Source: Petunia secreta (lineage: Eukaryota; Streptophyta; Magnoliopsida; Solanales; Solanaceae). Taken from it: 64,000 nucleotides of DNA. The notes beneath the pieces were generated by a model. The model made no database searches. It was not told the origin of the DNA and saw only the letters and a list, made by a program, of their open reading frames with translations. Positions 45,575 to 57,720 of the stretch are shown here, piece by piece. Position 1 is the stretch's first letter, and every line of letters begins with the position of its first letter. The translations under genes were made by a program, and so were the position numbers. The stretch covers positions 12,914,001 through 12,978,000 of the forward strand of contig JARKIP010000017.1 of NCBI GenBank assembly GCA_029990175.1, in the 5' to 3' direction.

Positions 45575-45894
45575 AATTCGTACTAGATAGTCTTTCTGAA
45601 TTGTGTTAAGTTTAAATAGAAATATGTTCTTTCGCATTCTCTTGAAGATGAACCAGCACTCAATCCGAGAGAGACACTATTAATTATTTTTTCTTGAGAG
45701 ACTTTAAAAAAACCTCCAATTCATATTTCTTCTCCTCTTTTTTCATTTTTTTCCCTTATCTTCTTCTTTCTTTCTTTTTCCTCATTCTCTTTTATTTATA
45801 TTTTTTTTAATCAATTTCTAGTTCCATTCAATTATTTTCTCAGGAGTAAAGACCAAAAGTAGCCCTCATTCATTTGTTTGAGAGCAGCTAACGC
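45575..45894. other. AT-rich spacer with pyrimidine runs
   Basis: No gene. Includes runs of TTC and T. Confidence 0.5.
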
Positions 45895-46290
45895 TTCGAT
45901 CCAAACACTGCAAGGTGTATGGTCAAAAGAGTATATGGTATACTAAAAAGGTATACAGTATTCAATACAATAAAATTCGAAACATTCATTTGTTCAATAA
46001 AAGCTCACTCTTCAATCCAAACACAAAAATTTGTATACCATAGAATATACGGTATATCAAAAAGGTTAACAAAATTTGAAACATCCATATATTTGATAGT
46101 AGCTCACACTTCCATCCAAATACAAAATGGTTTATATGAAAAGAGTATACGATACCAAAAAGGTATATTATATTCAAAATAACAAAATCTGAAATATTCA
46201 TTTGTTCCATAGTAGCTCACACTTCGAGCCAAACAAAAAAGGAGTATACTCGAAGAGTATACAATATTTATTTGAAGTATATAATTGCAG
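45895..46290. repeat. Tandem repeat, about 110-bp unit, 3-4 diverged copies
   Basis: Units start near 45899, 46013, 46112 and 46230 at ATCCAAACAC-like text. Each carries GTATAC words, AAAAAGGTATA and ACATTCATTTGTT, followed by AGCTCACACTTC. Confidence 0.75.
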
Positions 46291-46479
46291 TTAATTGTCT
46301 AATATAGCAGTATAATTTTTTAGTAAACTATAGCAGTATGTAGTTGAAGTATACGTGGAGTAAATTATATACTATAGTAGTTTGCTCTTATAGTAAACTG
46401 TAGCAGTATACTATTTGAGTATACAATTTACGCAATATTTTTTTTTAATTTTCAGCTCAAATATTCGATCTCAAACATC

Positions 46480-47090
46480 TCGAATCGGCTCCAAATCCGA
46501 CCTACTTTTAGCATGAACTTTCGGAAGATAATAGGGGCAGTATTTTGCAACACCTACTTCAAATCAAACAACACAAAAAAAAATCATATTCAAGAGCTTC
46601 AAGCTTAACAATAGTGGATATCCCAAAATCATCTCCAAAGTATCTCAAATCAACTCCATATGAGATCGAAATATGGTATTAACTCTCTAAAGGTACTAGA
46701 GATAATACTTTGCAACAACTAATTCGAATAAAATAATAAATAAAAAATTAAAATTTCACATTAAAGAGCTTCAAGCTCAACAATAGTGGATTTAAAAAAT
46801 CATCTTCCAAGAACCTTAAATCAACTCCAAATGCGACTTAATTTTAGTATGAACTTTGTAAAGACAGCAGAGATAATATTTTGCAATACCTGCTTCAAAT
46901 CAAATAACAAATAAAAAACTATAATTTCATCGTCAAAAACTTCAAGCGTAACAATGGTGGGTATTCAAAAATTATTTCCCATACATTTCAAATCAATTTC
47001 GAATGCGATAAAATTTTAGTATGAATTTTTCCAAATTAGTAGAAATAATATCTTGTTACAGCCATTTCGAATCAAGGAACAAATGATCAA
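46480..47090. repeat. Tandem repeat, about 165-175-bp unit, about 4 diverged copies
   Basis: Units start near 46487, 46650, 46826 and 46988. They share CAACTCCAAATGCGAC, TTTAGTATGAACTTT, GATAATATTTTGCAA and GAGCTTCAAGCTCAACAAT. No transcription signal was recognised. Confidence 0.75.
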
Positions 47091-47186
47091 GCTGATATTT
47101 TGAATTTAATAGATTTAAAAGCTTCAAGTAGTTTGTGATGAAATTAAAGGATTACGAGTGAAGGAGAAAGAGTTAGAGAAAGTAAG

Positions 47187-47191
<5 letters not shown>

Positions 47192-47221
<30 letters not shown>
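47192..47221. repeat. (GA)n microsatellite
   Basis: About 15 uninterrupted GA units. Confidence 0.95.
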
Positions 47222-47223
<2 letters not shown>

Positions 47224-47452
47224 TTTCACGTGAAGTGAGGGATTGAGAGAATGGGTAGGACGAGTAATTATTTAGGTTCAAGTGGGTATAAGGTTTAAAA
47301 TGGTTAAATAAGGATAATTAATTTGGGTTGGGTAGGTATATAGTGTAATTTTTTTAAAAATATTATATGTCACTATCTCCATTTCTCTTACCACGGCTCG
47401 CCCCTACCCCACATAATGTTGACGAATTACGTATATGTTATGGATCTCCATT

Positions 47453-47465
47453 CCCCCCCCCCCCC
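47453..47465 (+). repeat. 13-base C homopolymer
   Basis: A C run within AT-rich DNA. Confidence 0.9.
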
Positions 47466-47564
47466 TCTACCCAATCTTTTCTGTTATATATAAGCGGCTA
47501 ACGGGATGGACGAACACAACATAATACAGTTGTACAAAAAGTAATTTATGTTGTACAACAATCT

Positions 47565-47720
47565 TGGGCCTACCTCATTAGTGAAACACGTGTACTATAG
47601 TGTCATTCTTTGGGCCTACCTCATTAGTGAAACACGTGTACTATAGTGTCATTCTTTGGGCCTACCTCATTAGTGAAACACGTGTACTACACGTGTCATT
47701 CTTTGGGCCTACCTCATTGG
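47565..47720. repeat. Tandem repeat, 46-47-bp unit with ACACGTGT
   Basis: Units start at 47565, 47611, 47657 and 47704 with TGGGCCTACCTCATTAGTG. The first three copies contain the palindrome ACACGTGT, a G-box-like core. The fourth copy is partial. Confidence 0.9.
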
Positions 47721-50297
47721 TTTTTCTGCTTACATTCTTTTTATGGACTTATATGTCACATTTATGATGCAACTAACGCACCTTTGTCTCTACAATTTTC
47801 GTGGCCTATATATCCATGTCTTTTATCAATTTCACTTCACTCTAGCTTTAATTTTTCCTCTGTTTATTGGTCTTCCGTTGCATTTTATAGTGTTCTGGTG
47901 AGTGTATTATATAGTTTGTGTTGTTTAATTAGTCCTTTGATTTTTTTTTTCTCAATTTTAGATTTGCTTTTCCCGTAGATTTATGTTATTTGTCTACATG
48001 CACAGAATCTGTGGATACCATCAAAACTGAAGAATGGACTAAGAGAAACATCCGAGTTTCCTTAATTTTCCACTATTCTTTCCTGGTAAGAATGTAAATA
48101 TGTGCTTATATTTTTAGAGACATGATTTAATTCAATGTGTAAGACAGTAAGGGTTTGAGTATTTGATTTATAGTATTAATGTTCAATTATGCTTCTACCA
48201 AAATTTTAAACTCAGGGTACGAATTGCGATGGCAGTGCGCACAATCATCTGGGAAAAGATTGTAACGAAAAGAGATGATCTTAGATGCAGCCAAGGTATT
48301 TGACAATATGCCTAACTATATTTTTTTTTAACTTTTAGGTAAAATTATTTCTCCTTCAAATTCGTACATATCTTAATGGTGATTACGCTGAAAATATCAT
48401 GTGTGTTAAATGACCTAGATGAATTGCCAAAGAAGAAAAATTATAGGGTAAGGTATAGAACAAGAAAAATATTTGCTCAAGTTGCTGATTGTTGTTGAAT
48501 TCATTTTTGTCTATCTATATGGTTTGTATCTCTATCTGGTATCTCTTTTCCTGCTTTCCAGGTTTACCGATCCAATATATCGAGAATGAGACTTCTTCAA
48601 ATAGCTCATTACGAGCTTACACATTTCCTATTTGATAAAGGTTGAAAGCCTTGCATGGTTTTAGGAATGTCCTGCCTAACTTTTAAAAAATTTGAGGATA
48701 ACTTAAATTGTTGCCGGATAATATTGAACCCTGCTGAGATGTACAGTATGGGTTGATAGAAAGGAAAAAATACGTAGAAACTACTACTTGGATGGTTTTA
48801 AGACTACATTTTTATTGTTCATTTGATGTGCTTGGAAGATCCTCGGTTACTGATTCTTATTATATTATTATTTGGATATGTTGGAAAGTTGAGCGTTTAA
48901 CACATCTTTTGTTAAAGCTTGGTTTATGAACAAGTTGACAATGATTTAATGTATTGTATTCATGTCCATATCTTTTACTGCTTGAATTTTTTATATTCCA
49001 CGCGAATGATTACAAACTTAGTATAGGTTAACAATATTAATTGGTAGGATTGGTGGACAACTTTTCTTCACTATATTCGAATCCATTTTCAGCGTCAAGC
49101 TTTGGATATATGGATTGTTCACTAAATATAAAGTCATGTAATTACAAGTTACCCTAAGTCACAAACTCACACGACATGCATATCACTTTTTGGTTTCTGA
49201 AGAAAGATAACATTGATTAAAGCTAGAGTGAATCTTCTATTGCATTGATTCCGGAGCTAAATGATTCTGCGCATTTATTTGTTGCATTATTTTCAATATA
49301 AGGTGTGTTACTGTTACATGTCTAGATGATTAGAATAATTCTCAATCATATTGCCTAAACACTCCTTATGTATTCTTCTATATTTGCAGTACTTTGATAA
49401 TTAGCGATAAAAATTCACCAGCTTACATTTATTGTCTTTTATATAAAAAATAATTGCAATTAAAGCAAGTCTCGATGCAGCTGAATGTTGGATTTTTGGC
49501 TTGAACATACAGTTTCTCACTTTTGATGGCCACTGTGTGCATGGAACAAATGTATCAAGATGGGTTTTGTAAGGAGGATATCAAAATAGATGATCTTTCT
49601 CATTTGTAATAATATAATAGTTTAGAAATCTTTCTCATTTGTGATTATTGTCTATAGTTCTTATTATCCGAAAGGTTTAGTGATCTACTAGATTTTAGGA
49701 AGAATGGTTCGACCAGTGAGAACAAGAGAGAGGTACCACTTTGCAAAGCAATGTCACTTCTAGATTTGGTTTAATCCCTTTATTTGTGTCTCTAAGATGA
49801 CTTCATTAACTTAAAGACTATACTTATTGCAACCAACTTCTATTCCCTGTGTGCTTGCTCCTTATCATTTTCAAATTTGTTATTGCTATAATCTTGAAGG
49901 TTTTCTATGTGGTTGCATGTTCTCATGGTTGTTTCCAATCTTCATTATTTTTTCTTATAGGGGAGTAACTCGAAGATGGTAAGTCGTTGGGCTTTATTTC
50001 TCTTTGAACCACATGCTACATTACAGGGCTCTATCAGATTAAAAAGAGTTGGCGGGCTCGACATTACTGAGTTAAGCATCTTGATATTGAGCTCTACAAC
50101 AATAAGAAGCAATTATTGAAGACGACACAGTAGCTGAGGCTGTCGATTTTGTTGTTTAAATTTGATAATTGTTCTGTTCCTTTTTCGCACATAGTGTAAA
50201 GAAAAAACTCATGTTGTACAAAGAACTCCTTCAATTGTGGATAATTATTTTGATTTCCAGTCGTGTCATATGAGACAACAATCAGTTACCTTACATG
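47721..50297. other. AT-rich region without a supportable gene
   Basis: 2.6 kb with only short random frames; the longest (near 47646-47978) overlaps the tandem repeat and has no coding character. It could be the body of a decayed Helitron ending at 50334, but a 5' end was not found. Confidence 0.5.
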
Positions 50298-50334
50298 TTG
50301 GGCCCGCGCATCGCACATGCATCACCCATCTAGT
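50298..50334 (+). other. Helitron-like 3' terminus
   Basis: GGGCCCGCGCATCGCACATGC forms an imperfect hairpin, followed by an end CTAGT. Plant Helitrons end in a hairpin shortly before CTRRT. No matching 5' TC end or helicase was found. Confidence 0.35.
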
Positions 50335-50352
50335 CTATAATATAAAGAGTAA

Positions 50353-51096
50353 AGTTCACTAAACCCCCTTAACCTTTAAGGTTTGGTAAATGATGCCCCC
50401 TCAACCTATTGAATGGAATAGGTTAACCCCCTTAACTAAAAAGTCAATGACCGAAAGAAGAAACTTTCGCTGTAAATTAGTAAAAGACAAAACTAACCCA
50501 CTTTTGGAAGGAAGTTTTGGTGCTAACGGAGTTATATTCGTCCTTTGTTCTTCTCTAAATTTTATCAAATCACAACTTAGGGTTTATTTCAATAAAGTGT
50601 TTATACTCGTAGCTTGATGATAGAACCTACAACTATTATTATGTCCAATCTTGTCATGAGCAAACATGTTATCCAGAGAACAAGAAAAACTTAGTGTTGA
50701 ATAATCATAGAATTCCAAGAAACTAAAGTTGTGATTAGTGTTGCAGTACAATGGTGGTTCCAGATTCTTAGCAAAGCAATGTCATCAAGTTAATCACCTT
50801 AGAGTTTTTTGATACTTCAATACAATATACCAAACGATGTTCAATCACAATATAAACGTCTAGACATAGTAGAACATAAAAAACTATTAAACCGATATAC
50901 TGTTTACTATAAGATTTTGCTATAATGTATTGTAATTGACTTTTAAAGTTTGTGGAAACAGAACGAATATTCTTTTTTATAAAAAGCTTTAATGCTCGCC
51001 GAAAAATATTGATTCAAGGGGGTAACATATCCCATTCAATAGGTGGAGGGGTATCATTTTTCAAATCTTAAAGGTTAAGGGGGTTTATGAAATGAC
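50353..51096. mobile_element. MITE with long terminal inverted repeats, about 85 bp
   Basis: The left arm (50353-50440) contains AAACCCCCTTAACCTTTAAG and ACCTATTGAATGG; both recur inverted at 51010-51095. The interior has no transposase. Long repeats of this kind suggest a Mutator-like origin, but no 9-bp duplication was identified. Confidence 0.75.
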
Positions 51097-52930
51097 CATA
51101 GGTAGTCGTTTTGGAAGTTAGGACTCCGATTGGTATGCCGACAATCTTAAAATCTCTGTTAGGTCTACTAGGACCTGTCTATAAAATTTGAGGTGATTCA
51201 GACCTCGTTTGATAGGAATTTTGAGAAGGTCTCCGTTTCAGTTGCCTGTAAAGCTAAATAGAGGTTTTCGAGCTTGCTTTGAGTAAATGAGCTCTGATTC
51301 AAAATCTGAAAGTTGTGTTAGGTTCTTATGGTTATTTATGACCTGTAAAAACTTTTTGAAGGGAAATGTGAGGCCGTTCGGATAGTTTTCACTAAAGTCC
51401 CGGAAGTCAAGAAATCAACCTCTTCCCATGGACCCACTTCTTAATTTTCGGAGATCTGATCCGAGATCCATCTTCGCGAGCATGTCACCCAAGTATTTTA
51501 TGACTTGTGTACAAACTTTGAGGTCATTCCGAGTCTCGTAGGGTCATGTTCAGACCCGAATCGCGTGGGGCCACGTCCGCTCTTGTTTCGGCTGCCTTGG
51601 AGCGCGTTCGCATACCTAATAGCGCTACCACAAAGAAAGGTTGGCGCGTGGGCGCTTATGGTGGCGCCAACGCGCAAATTTCTGGCTATAAAAGACCTAC
51701 GTCGGCTTAATTTGTTTCCAATTCATTTCTAACTTATTTTAAACGGTTCCAAGGTTATTTCTTCATACCACTTTGTGGGATAACAATACGTAATGATTCT
51801 AAATCACTTAACTGCATTAATTCAATGATGTGGGGATTGAATTAGGGAATTAGGGCTAGAACCCTTAGTTTATTGAATTGGGGGAATTTGATGAAATTGA
51901 ATCCGAAAATAAAAAATAATGATATAATTGGACTCATTAGATTGTAAGATATCAAGAAATATATAATTTATGGTCTTCCAGCTAAGCTATATAATGGTTA
52001 GATACTACTTTCTCGGGTACTTATAAGTGCAAATATGTTTTTTTGGCTCAAAAAAGGATTATTTTGAGAGGCATCGAAAAAGAAAGGAGATCATTCAGTA
52101 GTTATTCTAACTTAGGACTTGAGGTAGGTGAATTTATCCGCTTCATTGACGGTCTTTGGTCTTTTGGGATAATCTATTCACGTGTTCTTGGTATGAATAG
52201 CTGGCGATAGGGCGTACTTACTACGCCACAATTTTGTTATGTAATTTCTGGTTATTTTTCGTGATTTCTGGACTGTTATGTCTTCTGAGGGCAGGAGGAT
52301 TCCGCCCTAGGAGTAGGTATATTTCGCTCCTTGTATCATATTGAGGGTAGGAGGATTTCGACCCGGAGTAGGAGGATTTCGCTCCATTCATTGGGCACAT
52401 GTGACCCCCCCTGCATTATGACTGCATTCATTTCATATCCTTATGTATGTTGTATATGACTTCTACTTGTCTATCTGTATATTTTTATCTGTTATATACC
52501 GTTACTTACCATTTCCTCGGCTAACTTAACTATTTTTTGAGTTAAGTAGTTATTCCTCGCCTAGGGAGTCCTTGTGACTCATTCCCAACCTATTTCTTGT
52601 TTTTATTTCGGCAGATTTTGCTCCAGGACCTAGCCAGTGTCACGAGTGAGGAGCGAGGCGATTTAAGCTGTCTGTGGTGAGCAAGCTTGTTCCTTGAGGC
52701 CTCTAGCTTTAGATACTATAGTGTTATCCTAATTTTCTCCCATTTGGGATATGTATATATTCTTTTGACTTCGTAGATATATGATGTGGGAACCTCTAGA
52801 CCTATACATGGGGTAAATAGTTGTACTTGTTGTAACAGCTTATACATTTTGTTCATCTTATGTGTATATATATTTATGCACTGGAGCTATATTACGTTTT
52901 AAGTAAGCTTCTTTCTTTTTTCCGCAAATA
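51097..52930 (+). repeat. Probable decayed gypsy LTR (plus)
   Basis: U3-like text with GGTAGTCGTTTTGGAAG, a TATA box (GGCTATAAAAGACC near 51685), a G/C-rich patch (TTGGCGCGTGGGCGC) and GAGGCGATTTAAGCTGTCTG near 52655. The last resembles, in opposite orientation, the fragment at 53412-53760. The 5' end appears cut by the MITE. No TG-CA ends were defined. Tekay-type origin is a guess. Confidence 0.4.
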
Positions 52931-53411
52931 CCACTAAACTTATAGCTTAGCGGCTAATTTTATTAATAGTAAATAAAAAATAAAAAATAAGGTCTTTACA
53001 ATCATGAATGAAATACGACCTAGCTAGTACTAAGTAATGCCTAAATAGTGGTAGGATAGCACCATACCCAAGCATTTCATTCACTTCATTCGGTTGAGCA
53101 TCATACAATACTAATACCACTAATTGAAGCAAATTTAATACTTTAATAAAGTGCTTTACAAAAATCACACTACTTAGGAATAATGCATATGAAATACTAG
53201 TGAAATGCCTAGCTAATGATCTACAACCATGTAATTTTACACTAACGATGGAAGTAATAATGAAGCTATAGCATCCCAACTCTCCAAGACCAATACCTTG
53301 TGCCAAAGAATGAATCCCAGCCAAAACAGCCCTTGATGCATCGCATGGAAGGATGTTTGGACTGAAATTTTCACGCAAAAACTTCTCCCAGTCGAGACAT
53401 TGATTGGTGCT

Positions 53412-53760
53412 TGACACGACCCGAAATCCAGTTAGGTCGTGTGGGCACCCGACATCCTCCCATAGACCCATCGTGTGAACCCTTACCAATTAAATTAGAA
53501 AAATAAATATAAGAATTCATAGATAAGGATAACACTTAAAACAAACACAGACAGACTGATACCTCTAAGTTGTACAAAAGAAATTACAGCTGACTACCCG
53601 ACATACTAGGTTTAGTGCTATCCAGATTAGACATCTAAGAGTACAAAAGAAGACAGATACATCCTGAATGGAGCAAAATGCAACTGAAATGATAACCAAT
53701 AAACTGGTGGCCATCCGGAATAAAAGCTGGCTCACCTTGACAGCTGAAATCGTCTTCGCT
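53412..53760 (-). repeat. Probable gypsy LTR end fragment (minus)
   Basis: The minus strand reads GATGTCGGGTGCCCACACG and ends GGGTCGTGTCA, a style of LTR end common in plant gypsy families; it also contains GACGATTTCAGCTGTCAAGG. The remainder of the element is missing. Confidence 0.4.
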
Positions 53761-53859
53761 CCTTCACAACATGGTGAACTTAATACAATACTAGTTTTAA
53801 TCTTATCTCAGTTATATTGGTACCATTTTTACATGATTTGGAGCTGTGGATTGGAAAAT

Positions 53860-54621
53860 TTTGGATTGAAATCCCAATTTTGAAACCCTAGCTTGAAAGG
53901 CTCTGAATCTTGATTGTGATCTTGTTATTGGGTGTTTGATGCTAAAACTCATTGGGGATTGTTGGGGTTAGTTCAATATAACTTTGGGTACCTTTGATAT
54001 TTAGAAACAAGGTGAAATCATCGAAATTTTTGGGTTGGAAATTGATAAAACATGTTGTTAAAAAAGCTGAAGAACAGTGTCGGGCGGAGCGCCCGCCCAG
54101 AATCCACCTCTCTGGACTTTGCTCTGGACGGAGCGTTCCAGTGCTCAAGCGGAGTGTCCCTGAGTCAAGGCGGCGGAGTGTGGGGGGGGGGGGGGGGGGC
54201 GCCTCACACCTGGAGCCTTTATCAGGTAGATTTTTCATAGGTTTTCGTGTTTCTTTTGATTGCATTGCTTCCGGCTAGTACTATTAGAGTAACATTCCTA
54301 CTTGATTAGTACTAGTTTATTAAGCCTTTAGGATAATCGTGCTTAGTGGAGAGTAGAACTCAAAGAAGACTCGTAGAAGCATTTGTTTCAAGTCCGCACT
54401 TAAAAAGCTTAGCGTCCATCGAGTCCCATTAACTCCACTCGTCCCGAAGAGTGCTTGACTTGTGGAGTGTTTGGTTGTTGATTAGGAACGTTGTTCAACT
54501 ACGTGATACCTTTGGTTCAAGCTTGAGTGATAAAACCCCCACCATTAAATGAGTGTACCCAAGTGACATTCAAATGAGGGTGTGTGTGAGGTCATTGCCC
54601 TACTATCCGAATAGGAGGGTA
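53860..54621 (+). other. Leader of element C with GGCGGAGCGCC palindrome and 18-base G run
   Basis: It aligns by eye with the leader of element B. GGCGGAGCGCC is at 54083-54093, followed by decayed copies (GACGGAGCGTTC near 54128, CGGAGTG at 54150 and 54174). Spacings between the cores are 44, 21 and 24 bp. An 18-base G run is at 54182-54199. A gag ATG lies at 54622. Confidence 0.6.
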
Positions 54622-56106
54622 ATGAATGGAGGCCGGGAAGTTAATAGGGGTAGAGGCCAAGGTCGAGGGCCACCCAAGGGGTATGCTGGAGGGAATGTGA
54701 GAAGGGATTATGATGCTTATGGTGACTACTTTGGAGGCCAACCGGAACCTTACCGAGGGTGTCGTGACAATAATAATAATCTCAATAGTGTGAAGATCAC
54801 TATCCCTACATTCAAAGGGTGTAGTGATCCGGTCAAGTATGTTGAGTGGAAGGTGTTGATAGAAAGAATCTTTGACACGAATGACGTGACCGATGAGAAG
54901 AAAGCCACATATGCTATTTCTTCCTTTGAGTCCTTTGCTTCCACCCTGCGGGAATCGGTCAAGAGATCGAGAAGGAGGAATGCTTTGCACGTGAATCTTA
55001 CTTGGGAATAATTGAAACGTGTGATGGATGAAAAGAATGTGACTCCCTAGTATCGTCAAGAACAACTCAAACAGCTCTATGAGTTGAAGCAAGGATACAA
55101 AACAGTTGAAGAGTACTACAATGAGAGTGAGAAAATCCGTATGGCCTTAGACATGGATGCGGAGGAAGATGATCAAACCGTTATTCGATTCAAGAACGGT
55201 TTGAACCGAGAAGTAGCCTCTCAATTGAGGTTTCATAGGTATGCTTCTCTATATGATCTATTTGAGGCCGCGGTTGATGCCGAGAAGTGGCTCAAAGAAG
55301 ATAAGTCCACCCGCTATAGGAGTACTACTTCTACTCCCGTGAGTAGACAAAAGGAATGGAAGAGTCTAAACACAAGTGGTGCAAGTGCAAGTCGTGATGC
55401 GAAGAAGACTTATGAGAAGCCAACACCAAATGTGGGAGGTAATTCTAAAACTCAATCGAATGCTCCTACTTGTTTTTCTATTCAATGCCACAAGTGTAAA
55501 GGGTATGGACATTTTGCTAGAGATTGTCCTACTCGAAAGACCATGGTTGTTATGGATGATGGGTTGGTATATGAACAAGAGAGTGAACCCGAGGATGCAG
55601 TAGGGGAGGAGAGTGAGTTAGTTGAGGGAGAAGAGGAAGCGGAAGGAGACGACCCTAATATGTTTCTTGTTGTTAGGAGGAGTTTGAGTGCTATGCTTGT
55701 AGAGAAGAATGAAAATATGCAAAGTGAGAATCTTTTTCATGCTAGATGTTGTGTGATGGGGCAAGTGTGCTCAATGATCATAGATTCGGGTAATTGTGCT
55801 AATGTGGTGAGCCGATCTTTGGTTTCAAAATTGAAGTTGCCTACTTTAAAACACCCAAACCCCTACCATTTGCAATGGTTAAGTGAGTGTGGGGAGTTGA
55901 AGATGGTGAAACAAGTTTTGATAAAGTTCAAGATTGGGAACTATCAAGATGAGCACATGTTTGATGTGGTTCCAATGCAAGCTTGCCATCTCTTATTTGG
56001 TAGGCCTTGGAAATATGATAGGAGTGTGGTACATGATGACTAGGTTAACACCTATACGGTCAAGCATGAGGGAAAAAAGTATGTTCTCAAACCTTTGTCC
56101 CCGAAA
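54622..56106 (+). pseudogene. Element C gag and protease, broken by stops
   Basis: Gag start MNGGREVNRGRG, with an RGRGQGRG basic stretch, capsid-like segment ITIPTFKGCSDPVKYVEWK, then AASQ-type helices, zinc knuckle CHKCKGYGHFARDC (CX2CX4HX4C) near 55490, an acidic linker, and a retropepsin with IIDSGNCANV (Asp codon 55783) and LLFGRPW. Stops at 55009-55011, about 55048 and 56041 lie in one otherwise continuous frame, so this was a single gag-pol polyprotein. Confidence 0.85.
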
Positions 56107-57720
56107 TAAGTTAGTGATGATTACCGGCATATGAGGGAGTTCAAAGAAGTGGCTAAGGCTAAGTCCTCCGTGGAGACTAGACCTATGGCCGAGAGTCTTG
56201 TAGTGACTCCACCATCTAATACCGGTAGCCTTTGTGCCATGATGCAACCGGATGAGTTCTTGAGAGAAAATGATGGCACCAAATTGCTCATTTGCCTAGT
56301 GCACAAAGGTATGGTTTTATCTTCCAAATTTGATTATTCTACTAACCGTAATCCTTTGCCTAGTGCTATCGAGAATGTTTTGAAGGTTTTTGAGGATATG
56401 TTCCTGGATGAGATGCCTAGTGGTCTACTTCCATTAAAGGGATTGAGCACCAAATTGACTTCATCCCTGGATCTCAAATTCCAAACAAGCCGGCCTATAG
56501 GAGTAATCCCGAAGATACAAAGGAGTTGCAAAGGCAAGTGGATGAATTGCTGAACAAGGGCTTTGTTCGTGAAAACTTAAGTCCGTGTGTCGTGCCCGTA
56601 ATACTTGTTCCAAAGAAGGATGGCACGTGGAGGATGTGTGTGGATTGCCGAGCGATCAACAAGATCACGATAAAGTATCGACATCCCATACCTCATTTAG
56701 ATGATATGCTTGATGAGCTAAGTGGTTCTAGTATCTTTTCAAAGATAGACCGTAGGTCCGGTTACCATCAAATCTGTTTGAAACCGGGTGATGAGTGGAA
56801 GACCGCATTCAAGACCAAGTTTGTTCTTTATGAATGGTTGGTGATGCCTTTCGGCCTCTCTAACGCACCTAGTACATTCATGAGGTTAATGAACCATGTG
56901 TTGAAACGATTCATCTACAAATTCGTGGTCGTCTACTTTGATGACATTTTGATATATAGCAAGTCATTGGATGACCATTTTGTCCATCTAAGGCAAGTGC
57001 TTGAAGTGTTAAGAACCGAAAAGCTCTATGCTAATTTTAAGAAATGTGCCTTTGGGGTTGAAAAGGTAGTCTTTCTAGGCTTTGTTGTTAGTGCTCAAGG
57101 GGTGGAGGTCGATGAGTCTAAGGTAGAGGCCATTAGAGTTTGGCCTACTCCCACTACCGTGTCTCAAGTGAGGAGCTTTCATGGCCTTGCTAGCTTCTAT
57201 AGGAGATTTATGAAGGACTTTAGCTCCATTGTCGCACCACTCACCGAGTTGGTGAAGAAGGACAAGCCTTTTGTGTGGGGAGAGCCTCAAGAGATTTTCA
57301 AGAATTGAAAGGTAGGTTGAGTACCGCCCCTTTGTTGCAATTGCTCGACTTTGAAAAGGTATTTGAGGTTGAATGTGATGCCTCGGGGGTTGGTATTGGG
57401 GGCGTTCTCATGCAAGATGGGAAACCCATTGCCTACTTTAGTGAAAAGTTGAAGGGTGCAACCTTGAATTACTCTACATTTGACAAGGGGTTGTATGCCC
57501 TAGTAAGAGCTCTAGTTCATTGGCAACATTATCTTTGGCCTAGGGAATTTGTGATTTGGAGTGATCATGAGTCCCTCAAACATCTTAGGGGCCAAGAGAA
57601 GTTGAATAAGAGGCATGCCAAATGGGTAGAGTTCATTGAGAGTTTCCTTTATGTGATTCATTACAAGAGGCGAACCGAGAATATTGTGGCCGATGCACTT
57701 TCTAGAAAGTTTGCTCTAGC
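56107..57720 (+). pseudogene. Element C reverse transcriptase and RNase H, frameshifted
   Basis: RT: GTWRMCVDCRAINKITIKY near 56620, FSKIDRRSGYHQI near 56735, MPFGLSNAPSTFMRL near 56845, active site YFDDILIY near 56935, then LGFVVSAQGVEVDE. A one-base loss near 57290 shifts into the RNase H frame (VECDASGVGIGGVL, KPIAYFSEKL, DHESLKHL, ADALSRK). The motifs are conserved but the frame is broken, so it is not active as it stands. Confidence 0.88.

Noticed and set aside
51097..53760. A single intact LTR element spanning both LTR-like fragments
   Set aside because: The fragments lie in opposite orientation and no gag or pol lies between them.
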